A DNA stretch of 64,000 nt. Source: Bacteroidota bacterium. Lineage in GTDB: Bacteria > Bacteroidota > Bacteroidia > Chitinophagales > Saprospiraceae. The stretch's first letter is position 1; each line of letters starts with the position of its first letter. The stretch covers positions 97,041-161,040 of the forward strand of contig WGNL01000025.1 in the NCBI GenBank assembly GCA_016124585.1, given 5' to 3'. The notes under the pieces are model-generated. The model was not told where the DNA came from. It worked only from the letters and a program-made list of their open reading frames with translations, and ran no database searches. Both the position numbers and the translations under genes were made by a program. Shown piece after piece: positions 35,440 to 45,102 of this stretch.

Positions 35440-37764
35440 ATGAAAAAAATACTACTTGTAGTCTTCACGCTTACACTTTTCATCTGTTCAACTGCCTCCG
35501 CACAAAAAGGAGGTGCCCTTCGTGGAAATGTTTTTGACAAAAATAGCGGTGAGGCTATGATTTTTTGCACCGTCCTTTTGCAAGGCACGGGCATTGGCAC
35601 CACCACTGATATTGACGGTTTCTTCAGCATAGGCAATATTCCGGCAGGTAAATACAACATGGTGGTGTCGTCCATTGGTTACGATAGCACTGCCGTTGAA
35701 ATTACCATCAAGGAAGGCGGCATTACAACACAGCGTGTCGTATTGAGTGAGAGCAGTATCCAACTTGGTACGGTTGAGATTTCTTCAAGGAGGGAACAGG
35801 CAAGGTCAGATGTTGCTATTTCAAAAGTCACGGTTACGGCAAATCAAATAAAAGCTTTGCCAGGCACTGGAGGACAAGCTGATATTGCACAATATCTGCC
35901 GGTATTGCCAGGTATCATTTCTACTGGGGACCAAGGCGGCCAGATATACATTCGGGGTGGCTCGCCAATCCAAAATAGGATTATGATTGATGGTATGACC
36001 ATCTTCAACCCATTTCATAGCATTGGTTTCTATTCCGTTTTTGAAACTGAAATCATCAAAACCGTTGACGTACTTACCGCTGGCTTCAATGCAGAATACG
36101 GTGGCCGGATTTCCGCAGTTGTTGACCTAAACACGAGAGAAGGAAATAGAAAACGAGTAACAGGGCTGGTCAGCGCAAATCCCTTTCAAGCTAAGGCAGT
36201 AATTGAAGGACCGCTCAAAAAATTTCAGGAAGGTGGAGGAAGTTCCTCCTTTTTGTTTACTGCCAAGCACAGCTATATTGACAAAACCTCGCCACTGCTG
36301 TATTCTTACGCTGTTGATACTACTTTTTATCCATCTTCGGGTGAAGGACTTTCGGACAAGGACCGTAAAAGATTGCCATTTTCATTTACCGATTTTTATG
36401 GAAAACTTTCTTTTCTCACGGCCAATGGCAGTAAACTAAACCTGTTTGGTTTCAATTTCAATGACGATGTAAACTATATCGGTGTTGCCAAATTGGGTTG
36501 GCAAAACGTAGGTGGCGGCACTAACTTTACTCTTATTCCGCCCAATTCGAACTTGATTATTGGCGGTACTGTCGCCTACTCAGATTACAATATTGAATTG
36601 CAGGAAGCTGGTGAGCAGCCACGTTCGAGTGGCATCTCCAATTACAATGTGAAATTGGACTTCACCTATTTTGGGCTTCGCAATGAGATAAAATATGGTT
36701 TTGAGGTGGCAGGCATGGACACCAAGTTCAAATTCAGGAACTTTGTTGGCAACACCATCAACCAAAATGACAATACAACCGAGCTTGGCGCTTTTGTGAA
36801 ATACAAGGAAAAATTTGGTGATTTTATTTTTGAACCCAGCTTGCGTTTTCAGTTGTACGCTTCGCAATCAAAAGCTTTGCTGGAGCCACGTTTGGGCATG
36901 AAATACAATGTGACAGATGGGTTCAGGCTCAAAGCTGCGGGTGGAATTTACTCTCAAAACCTGATTAGCAGTGTAAACGAATTGGATGTGGTGAACCTCT
37001 TCGTAGGTTTTTTGACCGGTCCAGAAAGTCAGATTTACAAACCTAACAGTACTGAAGTGACTGCACATCGTCTGCAAAAAGCTTATCATGCAGTCTTTGG
37101 TGCTGAAGTCGATTTGAGCAAAAATATAGAGCTGAATGTGGAGCCATATTTCAAGAATTTTACTCAGTTGATTGAAATCAACAGAAACAAGCTCAGCCCT
37201 TCCGACCCCAATTTTACCACGGAACAAGGCAAAGCTTATGGAATTGACCTGACTTTGCGCTACGAAACGAAGAAGGTTTACCTTTGGGGAACCTATTCCT
37301 TGGCTTATGTTAACCGAGATGATGGCATTCAGAACTATCCTACTATCTTCGACCGTCGTCACAACGTGAACCTCTTGGGTACTTATAAATTTGGTGAAAA
37401 TCTTGAATGGGAGGCAGCTCTCCGTTGGAACATGGGCTCAGGGTTTCCGTTTACCCTCACCCAAGGATTTTATGAAAACACCAATTTCAACAATGGATTG
37501 GGCACTGACCCTTTGACAAACAACGGCGATCTAGGTATCGTGTTGGATACCAAGCGCAATGCGGGCCGGTTGCCGTATTATCACCGTTTGGATGGGTCGA
37601 TAAAACGATTGTTCAAGTTTGGGAAGTACACCAGTTTGGAAGTGGTGGCCAGTGCTACCAACATGTACGACAGGGAGAATATCTTCTATTTTGACCGGGT
37701 GAGGGCTAAACGCATCAACCAATTGCCGATTATGCCGACGCTCGGTGCAACTTTAAATTTCTAA
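35440..37764 (+). CDS. TonB-dependent receptor with carboxypeptidase-like domain
   Basis: The 774-residue outer-membrane receptor has a signal peptide (1-22, STASAQ), a carboxypeptidase-D regulatory-like domain (about 26-105; LRGNVFDKNSGEAMIFCTVLL), a plug (about 125-235; GGQIYIRGGSPIQNRIMIDG) and a beta-barrel ending in LGATLNF. The layout is SusC-like in general, but it is shorter than SusC (about 1000) and has no SusD gene beside it, so the ligand is not predictable. The ATG at 35440 is chosen at the signal peptide; the frame runs on to 35383. Confidence 0.92.
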   Translation: MKKILLVVFTLTLFICSTASAQKGGALRGNVFDKNSGEAMIFCTVLLQGTGIGTTTDIDGFFSIGNIPAGKYNMVVSSIGYDSTAVEITIKEGGITTQRVVLSESSIQLGTVEISSRREQARSDVAISKVTVTANQIKALPGTGGQADIAQYLPVLPGIISTGDQGGQIYIRGGSPIQNRIMIDGMTIFNPFHSIGFYSVFETEIIKTVDVLTAGFNAEYGGRISAVVDLNTREGNRKRVTGLVSANPFQAKAVIEGPLKKFQEGGGSSSFLFTAKHSYIDKTSPLLYSYAVDTTFYPSSGEGLSDKDRKRLPFSFTDFYGKLSFLTANGSKLNLFGFNFNDDVNYIGVAKLGWQNVGGGTNFTLIPPNSNLIIGGTVAYSDYNIELQEAGEQPRSSGISNYNVKLDFTYFGLRNEIKYGFEVAGMDTKFKFRNFVGNTINQNDNTTELGAFVKYKEKFGDFIFEPSLRFQLYASQSKALLEPRLGMKYNVTDGFRLKAAGGIYSQNLISSVNELDVVNLFVGFLTGPESQIYKPNSTEVTAHRLQKAYHAVFGAEVDLSKNIELNVEPYFKNFTQLIEINRNKLSPSDPNFTTEQGKAYGIDLTLRYETKKVYLWGTYSLAYVNRDDGIQNYPTIFDRRHNVNLLGTYKFGENLEWEAALRWNMGSGFPFTLTQGFYENTNFNNGLGTDPLTNNGDLGIVLDTKRNAGRLPYYHRLDGSIKRLFKFGKYTSLEVVASATNMYDRENIFYFDRVRAKRINQLPIMPTLGATLNF

Positions 37765-37834
37765 TTCATCAAAGCATGGGATTGAAGAGTTTTTAAAAGC
37801 TCTCAAAACCTAGAATCCATAAAACATAGTTTAA

Positions 37835-39040
37835 ATGAATCTTCACGAATATCAAGGAAAGGAACTGCTAAAAAAATTTGGTGTAGCAGTGCAAGAAGGC
37901 ATCATTGCCACTACAGTTGACGAAGCTGTGGAAGCTTGGAAGCAAATTCGGGAAACAACCGGAACCGATTTTGTGGTTGTAAAAGCTCAAATTCATGCTG
38001 GTGGCCGTGGTAAGGGCGGTGGTGTGAAAGTTGCTAAAAACCTTGACCAACTGAAGGAACATGCTGGCAACATCATTGGTATGATGCTCAAGACGCCACA
38101 AACACCTGGCGGCATGGAAGGTGCTGGTAAATTGGTTCGCAAAGTGCTGATTGCTGAGGACAGTTATCGTCCAGATTTCGATGCCTGCTCAGAGTTTTAC
38201 ATGTCCATTTTGATGGATCGGGAGAAAAAATGCAATGTCATCATCTATTCTACCGAAGGTGGCATGGACATCGAGAAGGTAGCAGAGGAAACACCAGATC
38301 TCGTCCACTCCGAATGGATTGATGCTGAGCTTGGGCTACAGGCTTTCCAATGCCGTAAAATTGCCTTCAACTTGGGTCTTAGCGGAGTAGCATTCAAGAA
38401 TATGGTTAAATTCGTCGAGCAATTGTATGCTGCTTTCCTTGGCTCCGATGCTGCACTCTTCGAAATCAATCCTGTGCTCAAAACTGCTGATGACCGCATT
38501 ATCGCTGTGGACAGCAAGGTAAGCCTCGATGACAATGCACTATACCGTCATCCAGATTTGGAGGCGATGCATGATCCCCTCGAAGACGACCCAACAGAGG
38601 TGGAGGCAAAGTCACATGATTTGAATTATGTAAAACTTGATGGAAATGTGGGCTGCATGGTGAACGGTGCAGGATTGGCGATGGCTACCATGGACATCAT
38701 CAAACTTTCAGGCGGTGAGCCTGCCAACTTCCTTGATGTCGGAGGCACTGCTGATGCACAACGGGTTGAAAAAGCATTCCGCATCATTCTGAAAGACCCA
38801 GCGGTCAAGGCAATTCTCATTAATATTTTTGGTGGGATTGTACGCTGCGACAGGGTAGCACAGGGCGTGGTGGATGCTTACAAAAACATGGGCAATATAA
38901 ATGTGCCTATCATCGTCCGCCTGCAAGGCACGAATGCTGATTTGGCTAAGAAAATCATTGATGAATCTGGTTTGAAAGTTCAGTCTGCCATCCTGCTGCA
39001 AGAAGCGGCGGATAGAGTGCGGGAGGTGCTGGCCGCATAA
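37835..39040 (+). CDS. sucC: Succinyl-CoA synthetase beta subunit
   Basis: This is the ATP- or GTP-forming TCA-cycle enzyme subunit. The 401-residue protein starts with MNLHEYQGKELL and has an ATP-grasp domain (KAQIHAGGRGKGGGVK near 50-65) and the CoA-ligase part with GGEPANFLDVGGTA and NIFGGIVRCDRVAQGV. Length agrees with E. coli SucC (388). The alpha subunit sucD is not in the window, so the two genes are split in this genome. Confidence 0.97.
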   Translation: MNLHEYQGKELLKKFGVAVQEGIIATTVDEAVEAWKQIRETTGTDFVVVKAQIHAGGRGKGGGVKVAKNLDQLKEHAGNIIGMMLKTPQTPGGMEGAGKLVRKVLIAEDSYRPDFDACSEFYMSILMDREKKCNVIIYSTEGGMDIEKVAEETPDLVHSEWIDAELGLQAFQCRKIAFNLGLSGVAFKNMVKFVEQLYAAFLGSDAALFEINPVLKTADDRIIAVDSKVSLDDNALYRHPDLEAMHDPLEDDPTEVEAKSHDLNYVKLDGNVGCMVNGAGLAMATMDIIKLSGGEPANFLDVGGTADAQRVEKAFRIILKDPAVKAILINIFGGIVRCDRVAQGVVDAYKNMGNINVPIIVRLQGTNADLAKKIIDESGLKVQSAILLQEAADRVREVLAA

Positions 39041-39051
39041 TAAATCATAAA

Positions 39052-40377
39052 ATGAAAAAATTAATTCTCTCGATAATGCCAGTTCTGGGCATTCAGATAA
39101 TTCTGAATGCCCAGCCTTTTTCAGCAACAATTCATACTGAACCGATACTTGAAAATTCGAATATCAATGATTACAAAGAAGATTCAGAGGGCAATGTTTG
39201 GTTTGCTGGAAAGAAACTACTACGGTATGATGGGGCTGAGTTTGTAGATATGGGATTCCCAAATTGCATTTCAAATGATTGCTACATCTCATCCATTTTC
39301 TTTGATTTACAAGGAACACTTTGGTTGACAGGTAAGGGCATAGGGTTAAATAAATTCGTAAATAACCAATTTATCAAAATTGACGGACCCTCCGATTTGT
39401 TTTACGCTGATGTATTTGAAAGTTATGAGCACCAAGTTATCGTAGCGGATAAAATGGGACGTATTTATGCCGTAATGGCTAACTACAGCAATGGGTATCT
39501 AAACCACGTTTTTTGGGATGGAAATACATGGTCTGAGCCAGATGATGGCGCCCAAAACAACGATTTTGAAAAATACCTAGATATTACAATAGATAATGGT
39601 GATACGGTCTATATCCGTTTCATGTTTGATTTTGAATATGGTCTAGGCGATGACTTCTATTATCATTCCTACAACTTCAGTAATCTTGGTATATGTTGCA
39701 ATCCTGTGGACATTAAACCTCAAGCTGACGGAAGTGTTTTGATGTTGATTAATGGAGATGTCGGTGATTTTAACATTGTTAAGAAGTCTGGTCAAACTTG
39801 GTCACTGGCACAGACTCCCAGCACAACCCCCAACATGATTCCATTCTCATTAGAGGTTGATATTAATGGAAGAACTTGGGTAGTAGGGTTCAATACAGCC
39901 AATAATAAACTTAGACTTGGTTATGTAGAAGGCTCACAAATTAAGTTTGTTACTGCAGCAAATTTAGGCATCTCGTCTTTTGATTTTAACAATCCTTACC
40001 CACTCGCTACTTCAAAAAATAAGCTTTGGGTGAATTTTAACCAAGGGTCGAACACAACTCTTTGTGAAATCCATTTGGATGGAATCAATGCTACACATGA
40101 GAAAGGGGATGCTAAGTATCAGTTTGATGTTTTTGGAATTTCCCCAAATCCATCTAATAATGAATCAAAAATTCAGTTGAAATTGAAAAAATCAGCTAAT
40201 GTATCCTATGAGATTTTGAATGCGTTTGGTGAAGTGGTTTCAGCTAAACAGGTGGGTGTCCAACATCCAGATGAAATGAAAACTTATGGACTACCAAAAT
40301 TGGATTCAGGCTTGTATTTCGTAAAGGTTAGCGCTGATGGATTATTTTTGAGCAGAAAAATGCTTGTGCTCAATTGA
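39052..40377 (+). CDS. T9SS-exported protein with propeller-like N-terminus
   Basis: The 441-residue protein has a signal peptide (about 1-20, ending LNAQ), a region with two-component-regulator-propeller-like strands (ENSNINDYKEDSEGNVWFAGKKLLRYDG; LQGTLWLTGKGIGLNKF), and a T9SS type A sorting domain (about 360-441; ISPNPSNNESKIQLKL, FVKVSADGLFLSRKMLVLN). Its role is unknown. It begins 11 bp after sucC, an odd partner, and ends at a strong terminator. Confidence 0.85.
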   Translation: MKKLILSIMPVLGIQIILNAQPFSATIHTEPILENSNINDYKEDSEGNVWFAGKKLLRYDGAEFVDMGFPNCISNDCYISSIFFDLQGTLWLTGKGIGLNKFVNNQFIKIDGPSDLFYADVFESYEHQVIVADKMGRIYAVMANYSNGYLNHVFWDGNTWSEPDDGAQNNDFEKYLDITIDNGDTVYIRFMFDFEYGLGDDFYYHSYNFSNLGICCNPVDIKPQADGSVLMLINGDVGDFNIVKKSGQTWSLAQTPSTTPNMIPFSLEVDINGRTWVVGFNTANNKLRLGYVEGSQIKFVTAANLGISSFDFNNPYPLATSKNKLWVNFNQGSNTTLCEIHLDGINATHEKGDAKYQFDVFGISPNPSNNESKIQLKLKKSANVSYEILNAFGEVVSAKQVGVQHPDEMKTYGLPKLDSGLYFVKVSADGLFLSRKMLVLN

Positions 40378-40415
40378 GCGAATTTGGAAAACTAAAATTA
40401 TCAAACGTGAAATAG

Positions 40416-40449
40416 AAAAGCCCTTGCAACAAATGTCGCAAGGGCTTTT
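40416..40449. terminator. Bidirectional terminator
   Basis: The arms 40416-40427 and 40438-40449 are a perfect 12-bp inverted repeat, flanked by A- and T-runs so that it can serve both the + strand gene before it and the tRNA read from the other side. Confidence 0.85.
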
Positions 40450-40456
40450 TCTTTAG

Positions 40457-40529
40457 TACCCCGTACGGGATTTGAACCCGTGTTACCGCCGTGAAAGGGC
40501 GGCGTCCTAGACCCCTAGACGAACGGGGC
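40457..40529 (-). tRNA. tRNA-Glu (anticodon TTC)
   Basis: The 73-base cloverleaf on the minus strand has a 7-bp acceptor stem (one G-T pair), D arm GTCTAGGGGTCTAGGAC, anticodon stem CCGCC/GGCGG around CTTTCAC, and T arm with GGTTCAAATCC. Anticodon TTC reads GAA/GAG. CCA is not encoded. A good promoter lies upstream at 40567-40596. Confidence 0.97.
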
Positions 40530-40566
40530 GTACTGTATAAAAACATGCTTTCCTTCAAAAGCGGGG

Positions 40567-40596
40567 CAAAGATAGTACTGTTTTTAAAAAACCAAA
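40567..40596 (-). promoter_or_regulatory. Promoter for tRNA-Glu
   Basis: On the minus strand TTTG (40593-40596) and TATCTTTG (40567-40574) are 18 bp apart, a full match to the Bacteroidota sigma-A consensus TTTG/TAnnTTTG. Start of transcription would be near 40560, about 30 bases ahead of the tRNA. Confidence 0.75.
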
Positions 40597-40827
40597 GCCA
40601 GTGCAATTTTTTTTTTCTCCATTGGCAATTGACAGCACAATTCGATGCAATAAATACTAGTGGCTGCTTACCTTTACGCCGCTTCAAAAAACATTTGCCG
40701 AAACCAGTAAGCGGCGCTTTAAAGTTCCATACCTTGCCAAATTATTGAGGAAACCATTCGGTTTTCAAATTGTTATTTCCATCGTCTAATTTCTTTACCA
40801 TAAAATAAACTAAACCAGTTTTCAATT

Positions 40828-41829
40828 ATGTCCATCAAAATTGCAATTAACGGATTCGGTCGCATTGGCCGCCTCACTATGAGAAACCTGCTGAAAAAAT
40901 CAGGTGTGGAAGTCGTGGCCATCAACGACCTGACAGATAATGAAACGCTTGCCCACCTCTTCAAATACGATACGATGCAAGGTAAGTTTGAAGGAGAAGT
41001 GTCTGCTGACGGCGAATTTCTTCACTTCAATGGCCAAAAAATCCACGGCCTTGCTGTAAGAAATCCAGCAGAATTACCCTGGAAAGAACTTGGTGTTGAC
41101 GTGGTATTGGAATGCACTGGCATTTTCCTTGATAAAGAAAAAGCTGGGCTTCACCTCCAAGCAGGTGCCAAGCGGGTTGTGCTTTCAGCTCCTCCTAAAG
41201 CAGATGATGTGCCGACTTTCGTAATTGGTGCCAACCACCAAGACATGAAGCCAACCGACCTCATCATGTCAAATGCAAGCTGTACTACGAACTGTCTTGT
41301 ACCGCTCGTACTGGTGCTCGACAAGGCATTTGGTGTAGAGCAGTTTTTCATGAACACCATCCATGCTTACACCAGCGACCAGAACATCCAGGACGGGCCA
41401 CACCGTGATCTTCGTCGGGCACGGGCTGCTGCTCAAAATATTGTGCCTACCAGCACTGGTGCTGCAAAGGCAGTTGTTTTGGTAGCACCTCACTTGAAAG
41501 GCAAAATTGCAGCGCATTCGCTTCGGGTACCAGTTGCTACTGGCTCTTTGACAGACCTTGTTTGCACCTTGAAAACTGGCGCATCTGTAGAAGAAATCAA
41601 CGCCAAATTCAAAGAGGCAGCCGAAGGCCACCTGAAAGGTATCCTCGAATATTGCACAGACCCGATCGTTTCTAGCGATATCGTCAAAAATACCCACTCC
41701 AGCATTTTCGATGCAGGATTGACACAAGCAAATGGCAATACATGCCGGGTAGTAGGCTGGTACGATAACGAAGCAGGCTATTCTGCCCGACTTGCCGACC
41801 TCGCTGAAATGGCTGGCAAGCAGCTTTAA
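40828..41829 (+). CDS. gapA: Glyceraldehyde-3-phosphate dehydrogenase
   Basis: This is the glycolytic NAD-dependent enzyme. The 333-residue protein has the NAD-binding INGFGRIGR (7-15), the catalytic C152 in SNASCTTNC and the usual C-terminal WYDNEAGYSARL. Asp at the adenosine-binding loop (ND at 33-34) favours NAD. It is followed by an intrinsic terminator before pgk, so it is expressed separately despite lying next to pgk. Confidence 0.97.
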   Translation: MSIKIAINGFGRIGRLTMRNLLKKSGVEVVAINDLTDNETLAHLFKYDTMQGKFEGEVSADGEFLHFNGQKIHGLAVRNPAELPWKELGVDVVLECTGIFLDKEKAGLHLQAGAKRVVLSAPPKADDVPTFVIGANHQDMKPTDLIMSNASCTTNCLVPLVLVLDKAFGVEQFFMNTIHAYTSDQNIQDGPHRDLRRARAAAQNIVPTSTGAAKAVVLVAPHLKGKIAAHSLRVPVATGSLTDLVCTLKTGASVEEINAKFKEAAEGHLKGILEYCTDPIVSSDIVKNTHSSIFDAGLTQANGNTCRVVGWYDNEAGYSARLADLAEMAGKQL

Positions 41830-41853
41830 AGATTTGAATTAGTATGAAACAGG

Positions 41854-41894
41854 GACACTATCCGGTCAATATGCTGTGGTAGTGTCTTTTTTTT
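41854..41894 (+). terminator. Terminator between gapA and pgk
   Basis: GACACTA (41854-41860) pairs with TAGTGTC (41880-41886), with further pairing inside past a bulge, and is followed by eight Ts. Confidence 0.85.
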
Positions 41895-41969
41895 GGATAT
41901 TCGGCAATTGTTGCCTCTAAAGGCCAAAGCAGTATCCACCTTGTCAAATGATAAAATGACCATTTCAAC

Positions 41970-43175
41970 ATGAAAAAAATTGATTTCCAAGGCAAAAAAG
42001 CTATCATGCGAGTGGACTTCAACGTGCCACTTGACAAGCAATACAATATTACGGATGAAACCAGGATGCGAGAAGCATTACCAACCATCAAGTATGTTTT
42101 GGACAATGGTGGAGCCGTGATTTTGATGTCTCACCTGGGTAGGCCATTGGCCAAACTAAATGAAGATGGCTCCGTGAACGTCGAGAAATTTACCCTAAAC
42201 CACTTAACCAAGCCACTTTCAGATATGCTTGGAGTGCCTGTGAAATTTTGCCCAGAAACTGTGGGAGAAACGGCCTCGAAAATGTCTGCAGCTCTCCGTC
42301 CTGGCGAGGTGCTAATGCTTGAAAACACTCGTTTTCAAAAGGAAGAAGAAAAAGGCGACTTGGAATTTTCGAGAAAACTAGCGTCACTTGGCGAAATCTA
42401 TGTGAATGACGCATTTGGTACGGCACACCGGGCTCATGCCAGCACTACGGTCATGGCGCAGTTTTTTCCGAAAGAAAACCGGACGTTTGGCTTTTTGATG
42501 GAAAGCGAAATCGAGAATGCAGGCAAGGTGTTGAACAATCCCGATAGTCCCTTCACAGCGATAACTGGTGGGGCAAAAGTGAGTGACAAGATTGTATTAT
42601 TGGAACGCTTCCTTGACTTGGTGGACAATATCATCATCGGAGGAGGCATGGCTTATACTTTTGTGAAAGCACAAGGCGGCCAGGTTGGGAATTCGTTGGT
42701 AGAGGAGGACAAATTGCCTCTTGCCATTGAACTGCTGGCGAAGGCTGCTGAAAAAGGTGTTCGAATTTACCTGCCAATTGACAGTGTTGCTGCTGACAAA
42801 TTTGACAATGCTGCGAATTTCCAAAATGTAGCCAGCAACACAATTCCAGATGGATGGATGGGGCTTGATATTGGGGAGGAGGCAATAGCGGCCTTCGAAG
42901 AGGTAATTTTGAACTCAAAAACTATAATCTGGAATGGTCCAATGGGCGTTTTTGAGATGTCCAATTTTGCCAATGGTACCAAGTCAATTGCCGTAGCTGT
43001 TGCAAAAGCAACAAAGAATGGGGCATTTTCATTAGTTGGTGGTGGCGATAGCGTAGCTGCCGTAAACCAAATGGGGTTGGCTGACCAAGTTAGTTTTGTG
43101 AGTACGGGAGGTGGCGCCATGCTCGAAATGTTGGAGGGTAAAGAACTTCCTGGGATTAAAGCAGTCACAGCCTAA
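41970..43175 (+). CDS. pgk: Phosphoglycerate kinase
   Basis: The 401-residue kinase makes ATP from 1,3-bisphosphoglycerate. It has MRVDFNVPLD (13-22), MSHLGRP, NDAFGTAHRAHAST, GGAKVSDK and the late GGGDSVAAV and STGGGAMLEML motifs. Length is close to other bacterial Pgk (about 390-397). It lies about 75 bp after the gapA terminator and has its own terminator at 43256-43294. Confidence 0.97.
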   Translation: MKKIDFQGKKAIMRVDFNVPLDKQYNITDETRMREALPTIKYVLDNGGAVILMSHLGRPLAKLNEDGSVNVEKFTLNHLTKPLSDMLGVPVKFCPETVGETASKMSAALRPGEVLMLENTRFQKEEEKGDLEFSRKLASLGEIYVNDAFGTAHRAHASTTVMAQFFPKENRTFGFLMESEIENAGKVLNNPDSPFTAITGGAKVSDKIVLLERFLDLVDNIIIGGGMAYTFVKAQGGQVGNSLVEEDKLPLAIELLAKAAEKGVRIYLPIDSVAADKFDNAANFQNVASNTIPDGWMGLDIGEEAIAAFEEVILNSKTIIWNGPMGVFEMSNFANGTKSIAVAVAKATKNGAFSLVGGGDSVAAVNQMGLADQVSFVSTGGGAMLEMLEGKELPGIKAVTA

Positions 43176-43255
43176 CTAAAATTATTGGCAATTAATGATT
43201 AATTTGACTTCATACGGCTGCCATTATAGATTCTCTTTTATGATTTGATACCCAT

Positions 43256-43294
43256 ATCTCCCGCAATTTATTAACTGTTGTAATTGCGGGAGAT
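43256..43294 (+). terminator. Terminator after pgk
   Basis: The perfect 13-bp arms 43256-43268 and 43282-43294 are followed by TTATTTTTAT, about 80 bp after the pgk stop. Confidence 0.85.
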
Positions 43295-43417
43295 TTATTT
43301 TTATGTCCCTCCCTGAATATTAATTTCTAGCCTGAACATTCCCTGTTTTGTTCGGTTAAATTTTCACAAGGCTATACTAAGTAGCCTTTTAAAAACCCGT
43401 TTAAGAACAAATACTAT

Positions 43418-44470
43418 ATGCCCCACAAAAAGTTTTTTCAGCCACAATTACATTTTGCATACTTGTTTTCTGCATTTCTCATTATAATAAATCTTGCTTG
43501 CTCTGAGTCAGTAAGGAACCCAGCATTTACTGTTATTTCTCCTAAAACAGAGTCGGTACAAGTTGTTGAAAAGCCTGAACCTAGTTTGGATTCTTCAGAC
43601 TATAAAAAGCGATTTTTAGCGCTGAATGCCGCCGATTCAATTGGAAAATGGTCGAAATTGGAACCATATTATCCGAATATGGGAGCCATATTGCCCTTCA
43701 AAAGGGTAGTTGCTTATTACGGCAATTTCTTTTCAAAAAGAATGGGGATTTTGGGAGAATTGCCGGAGGATGAAATGCTTGATAGTTTGAGGTCAGAAGC
43801 TAAAAAATGGGAGCTAGCCGATTCAGAAACTCCAGTTTTGCCAGCAATCCATTACATCGCTGTGACGGCACAGCAAAGCCCGGGAAAAGGGGAAAAATAC
43901 CGCCAAAGAATGCCATTTTCTCAAATTGAAAAGGCATTGGCAATGGCCAAGAAGGTAGATGGCATCCTAATTTTGGATATTCAGGTTGGGCACAGCACTT
44001 TGCAGGAAGAATTGCCACAATTGGACACGTTTCTGTCTATGCCCAATGTCCATTTGGGCATAGACCCTGAGTTTTCCATGAAATCGGGTGTTCGTCCTGG
44101 CAAGCGAATTGGAACTTTTGACGCTGAGGATGTCAACTATGCAACTAAGTACTTAGCTGGGCTTGTAAAACTGTACAATTTACCCCCAAAAATTTTAATT
44201 GTGCACCGGTTTACCAAGCCAATGGTGACCAATTACGAAGACATAAACCTAGTCCCGGAGGTGCAAATCGTGATGCAAATGGATGGGTGGGGTGGTAAGG
44301 CCAAGAAAAAAGGAACTTACAAACAGGTGATTTATTCAGAACCTGTTCAGTTTACTGGGTTTAAGGTTTTTTATAAAAACGATACCAAACATAGTAAATC
44401 TGCTGTGGAAATGCAGCCGGAAGAAATTTTACAATTGACCCCTAAGCCCATTTACATTCAGTATCAATAA
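43418..44470 (+). CDS. Lipoprotein of unknown function
   Basis: The 350-residue protein has a hydrophobic signal and a lipobox (INLAC, cysteine about residue 28). The body (about 65-350) has alternating hydrophobic strands (VVAYYGNFF, AIHYIAVTA, GILILDIQVG, LGIDPEFSM, KILIVHRFT, VQIVMQMDGWGG) that suggest a TIM-barrel-like fold, perhaps a glycoside-hydrolase-like one, but I recognise no named family. Convergent with the following small membrane protein (three bases between stops). Function unknown. Confidence 0.78.
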   Translation: MPHKKFFQPQLHFAYLFSAFLIIINLACSESVRNPAFTVISPKTESVQVVEKPEPSLDSSDYKKRFLALNAADSIGKWSKLEPYYPNMGAILPFKRVVAYYGNFFSKRMGILGELPEDEMLDSLRSEAKKWELADSETPVLPAIHYIAVTAQQSPGKGEKYRQRMPFSQIEKALAMAKKVDGILILDIQVGHSTLQEELPQLDTFLSMPNVHLGIDPEFSMKSGVRPGKRIGTFDAEDVNYATKYLAGLVKLYNLPPKILIVHRFTKPMVTNYEDINLVPEVQIVMQMDGWGGKAKKKGTYKQVIYSEPVQFTGFKVFYKNDTKHSKSAVEMQPEEILQLTPKPIYIQYQ

Positions 44471-44473
44471 AGC

Positions 44474-44995
44474 TTATTTTGTGGCCCACCAAATAAGCCC
44501 TGCAATCACACCACCAATAATCAGCATTTCCAATAGGTTGCCAAATTGCCTATTCTTTACACGTACATTTATAATCGAAATCATCGCAATTATGAAAGCC
44601 AGTCCAGCTATCACTAAAATCATGGCACCTGTAGCGCCTGTCACTTCAGCCATGTTTTGTGATTTGGCAATTTTGGGGAACATGATTAAAAAAGCCGTAG
44701 TAACCACTGCCGAGACGAGCCCCACCAACAATCCTCCCAATAAAAGTTTCCACGCCTGAATACCTTTTGCAAGGTTGTTTACACTCCGAACAGTGCTGCT
44801 CACAACCAGCCAAAGTCCCAATAACATTAAGCCAATGGTAGCTTCATCTCCATATTGCCCAAATACCTTGGACAAGTTATCTTGGAAAAAAAGTAGCGCA
44901 ATGAAAATGGCAGATAGCGCTATGCTTGAAATAATAATCGTTCGGGCAAGCACACTGTTTTCAACATTGGAAATCGGAGCTTTTTCTGCGGCCAT
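44474..44995 (-). CDS. Small four-helix membrane protein, unknown
   Basis: This 173-residue protein starts at the ATG at 44995 and has four membrane helices (about 18-38, 53-72, 86-107 and 120-145, with a fifth short one near 155-170). It has no clear family motif; a RSVNNLAKGIQAWK segment sits in a loop. The longer frame to 45076 is not supported. Function unknown. Confidence 0.65.
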   Translation of the reverse strand: MAAEKAPISNVENSVLARTIIISSIALSAIFIALLFFQDNLSKVFGQYGDEATIGLMLLGLWLVVSSTVRSVNNLAKGIQAWKLLLGGLLVGLVSAVVTTAFLIMFPKIAKSQNMAEVTGATGAMILVIAGLAFIIAMISIINVRVKNRQFGNLLEMLIIGGVIAGLIWWATK

Positions 44996-45102
44996 TTTTT
45001 TTGTTTTAAGGTGAAAAGCTTTGCAAAGCAACATAAAAAATTGAGGAGGAGAGGTTAGATTTGCAAGTATAGCCAATTGCTAATAAAAGATAAATTCAGC
45101 TT

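Noticed and set aside
37835..39040. A split sucCD operon with sucD nearby
   Set aside because: The next gene is a T9SS protein and no SucD-like frame is found in the window.
40370..40687. 105-residue frame on the minus strand across the tRNA
   Set aside because: It runs through tRNA-Glu and the terminator, so it is a chance frame.
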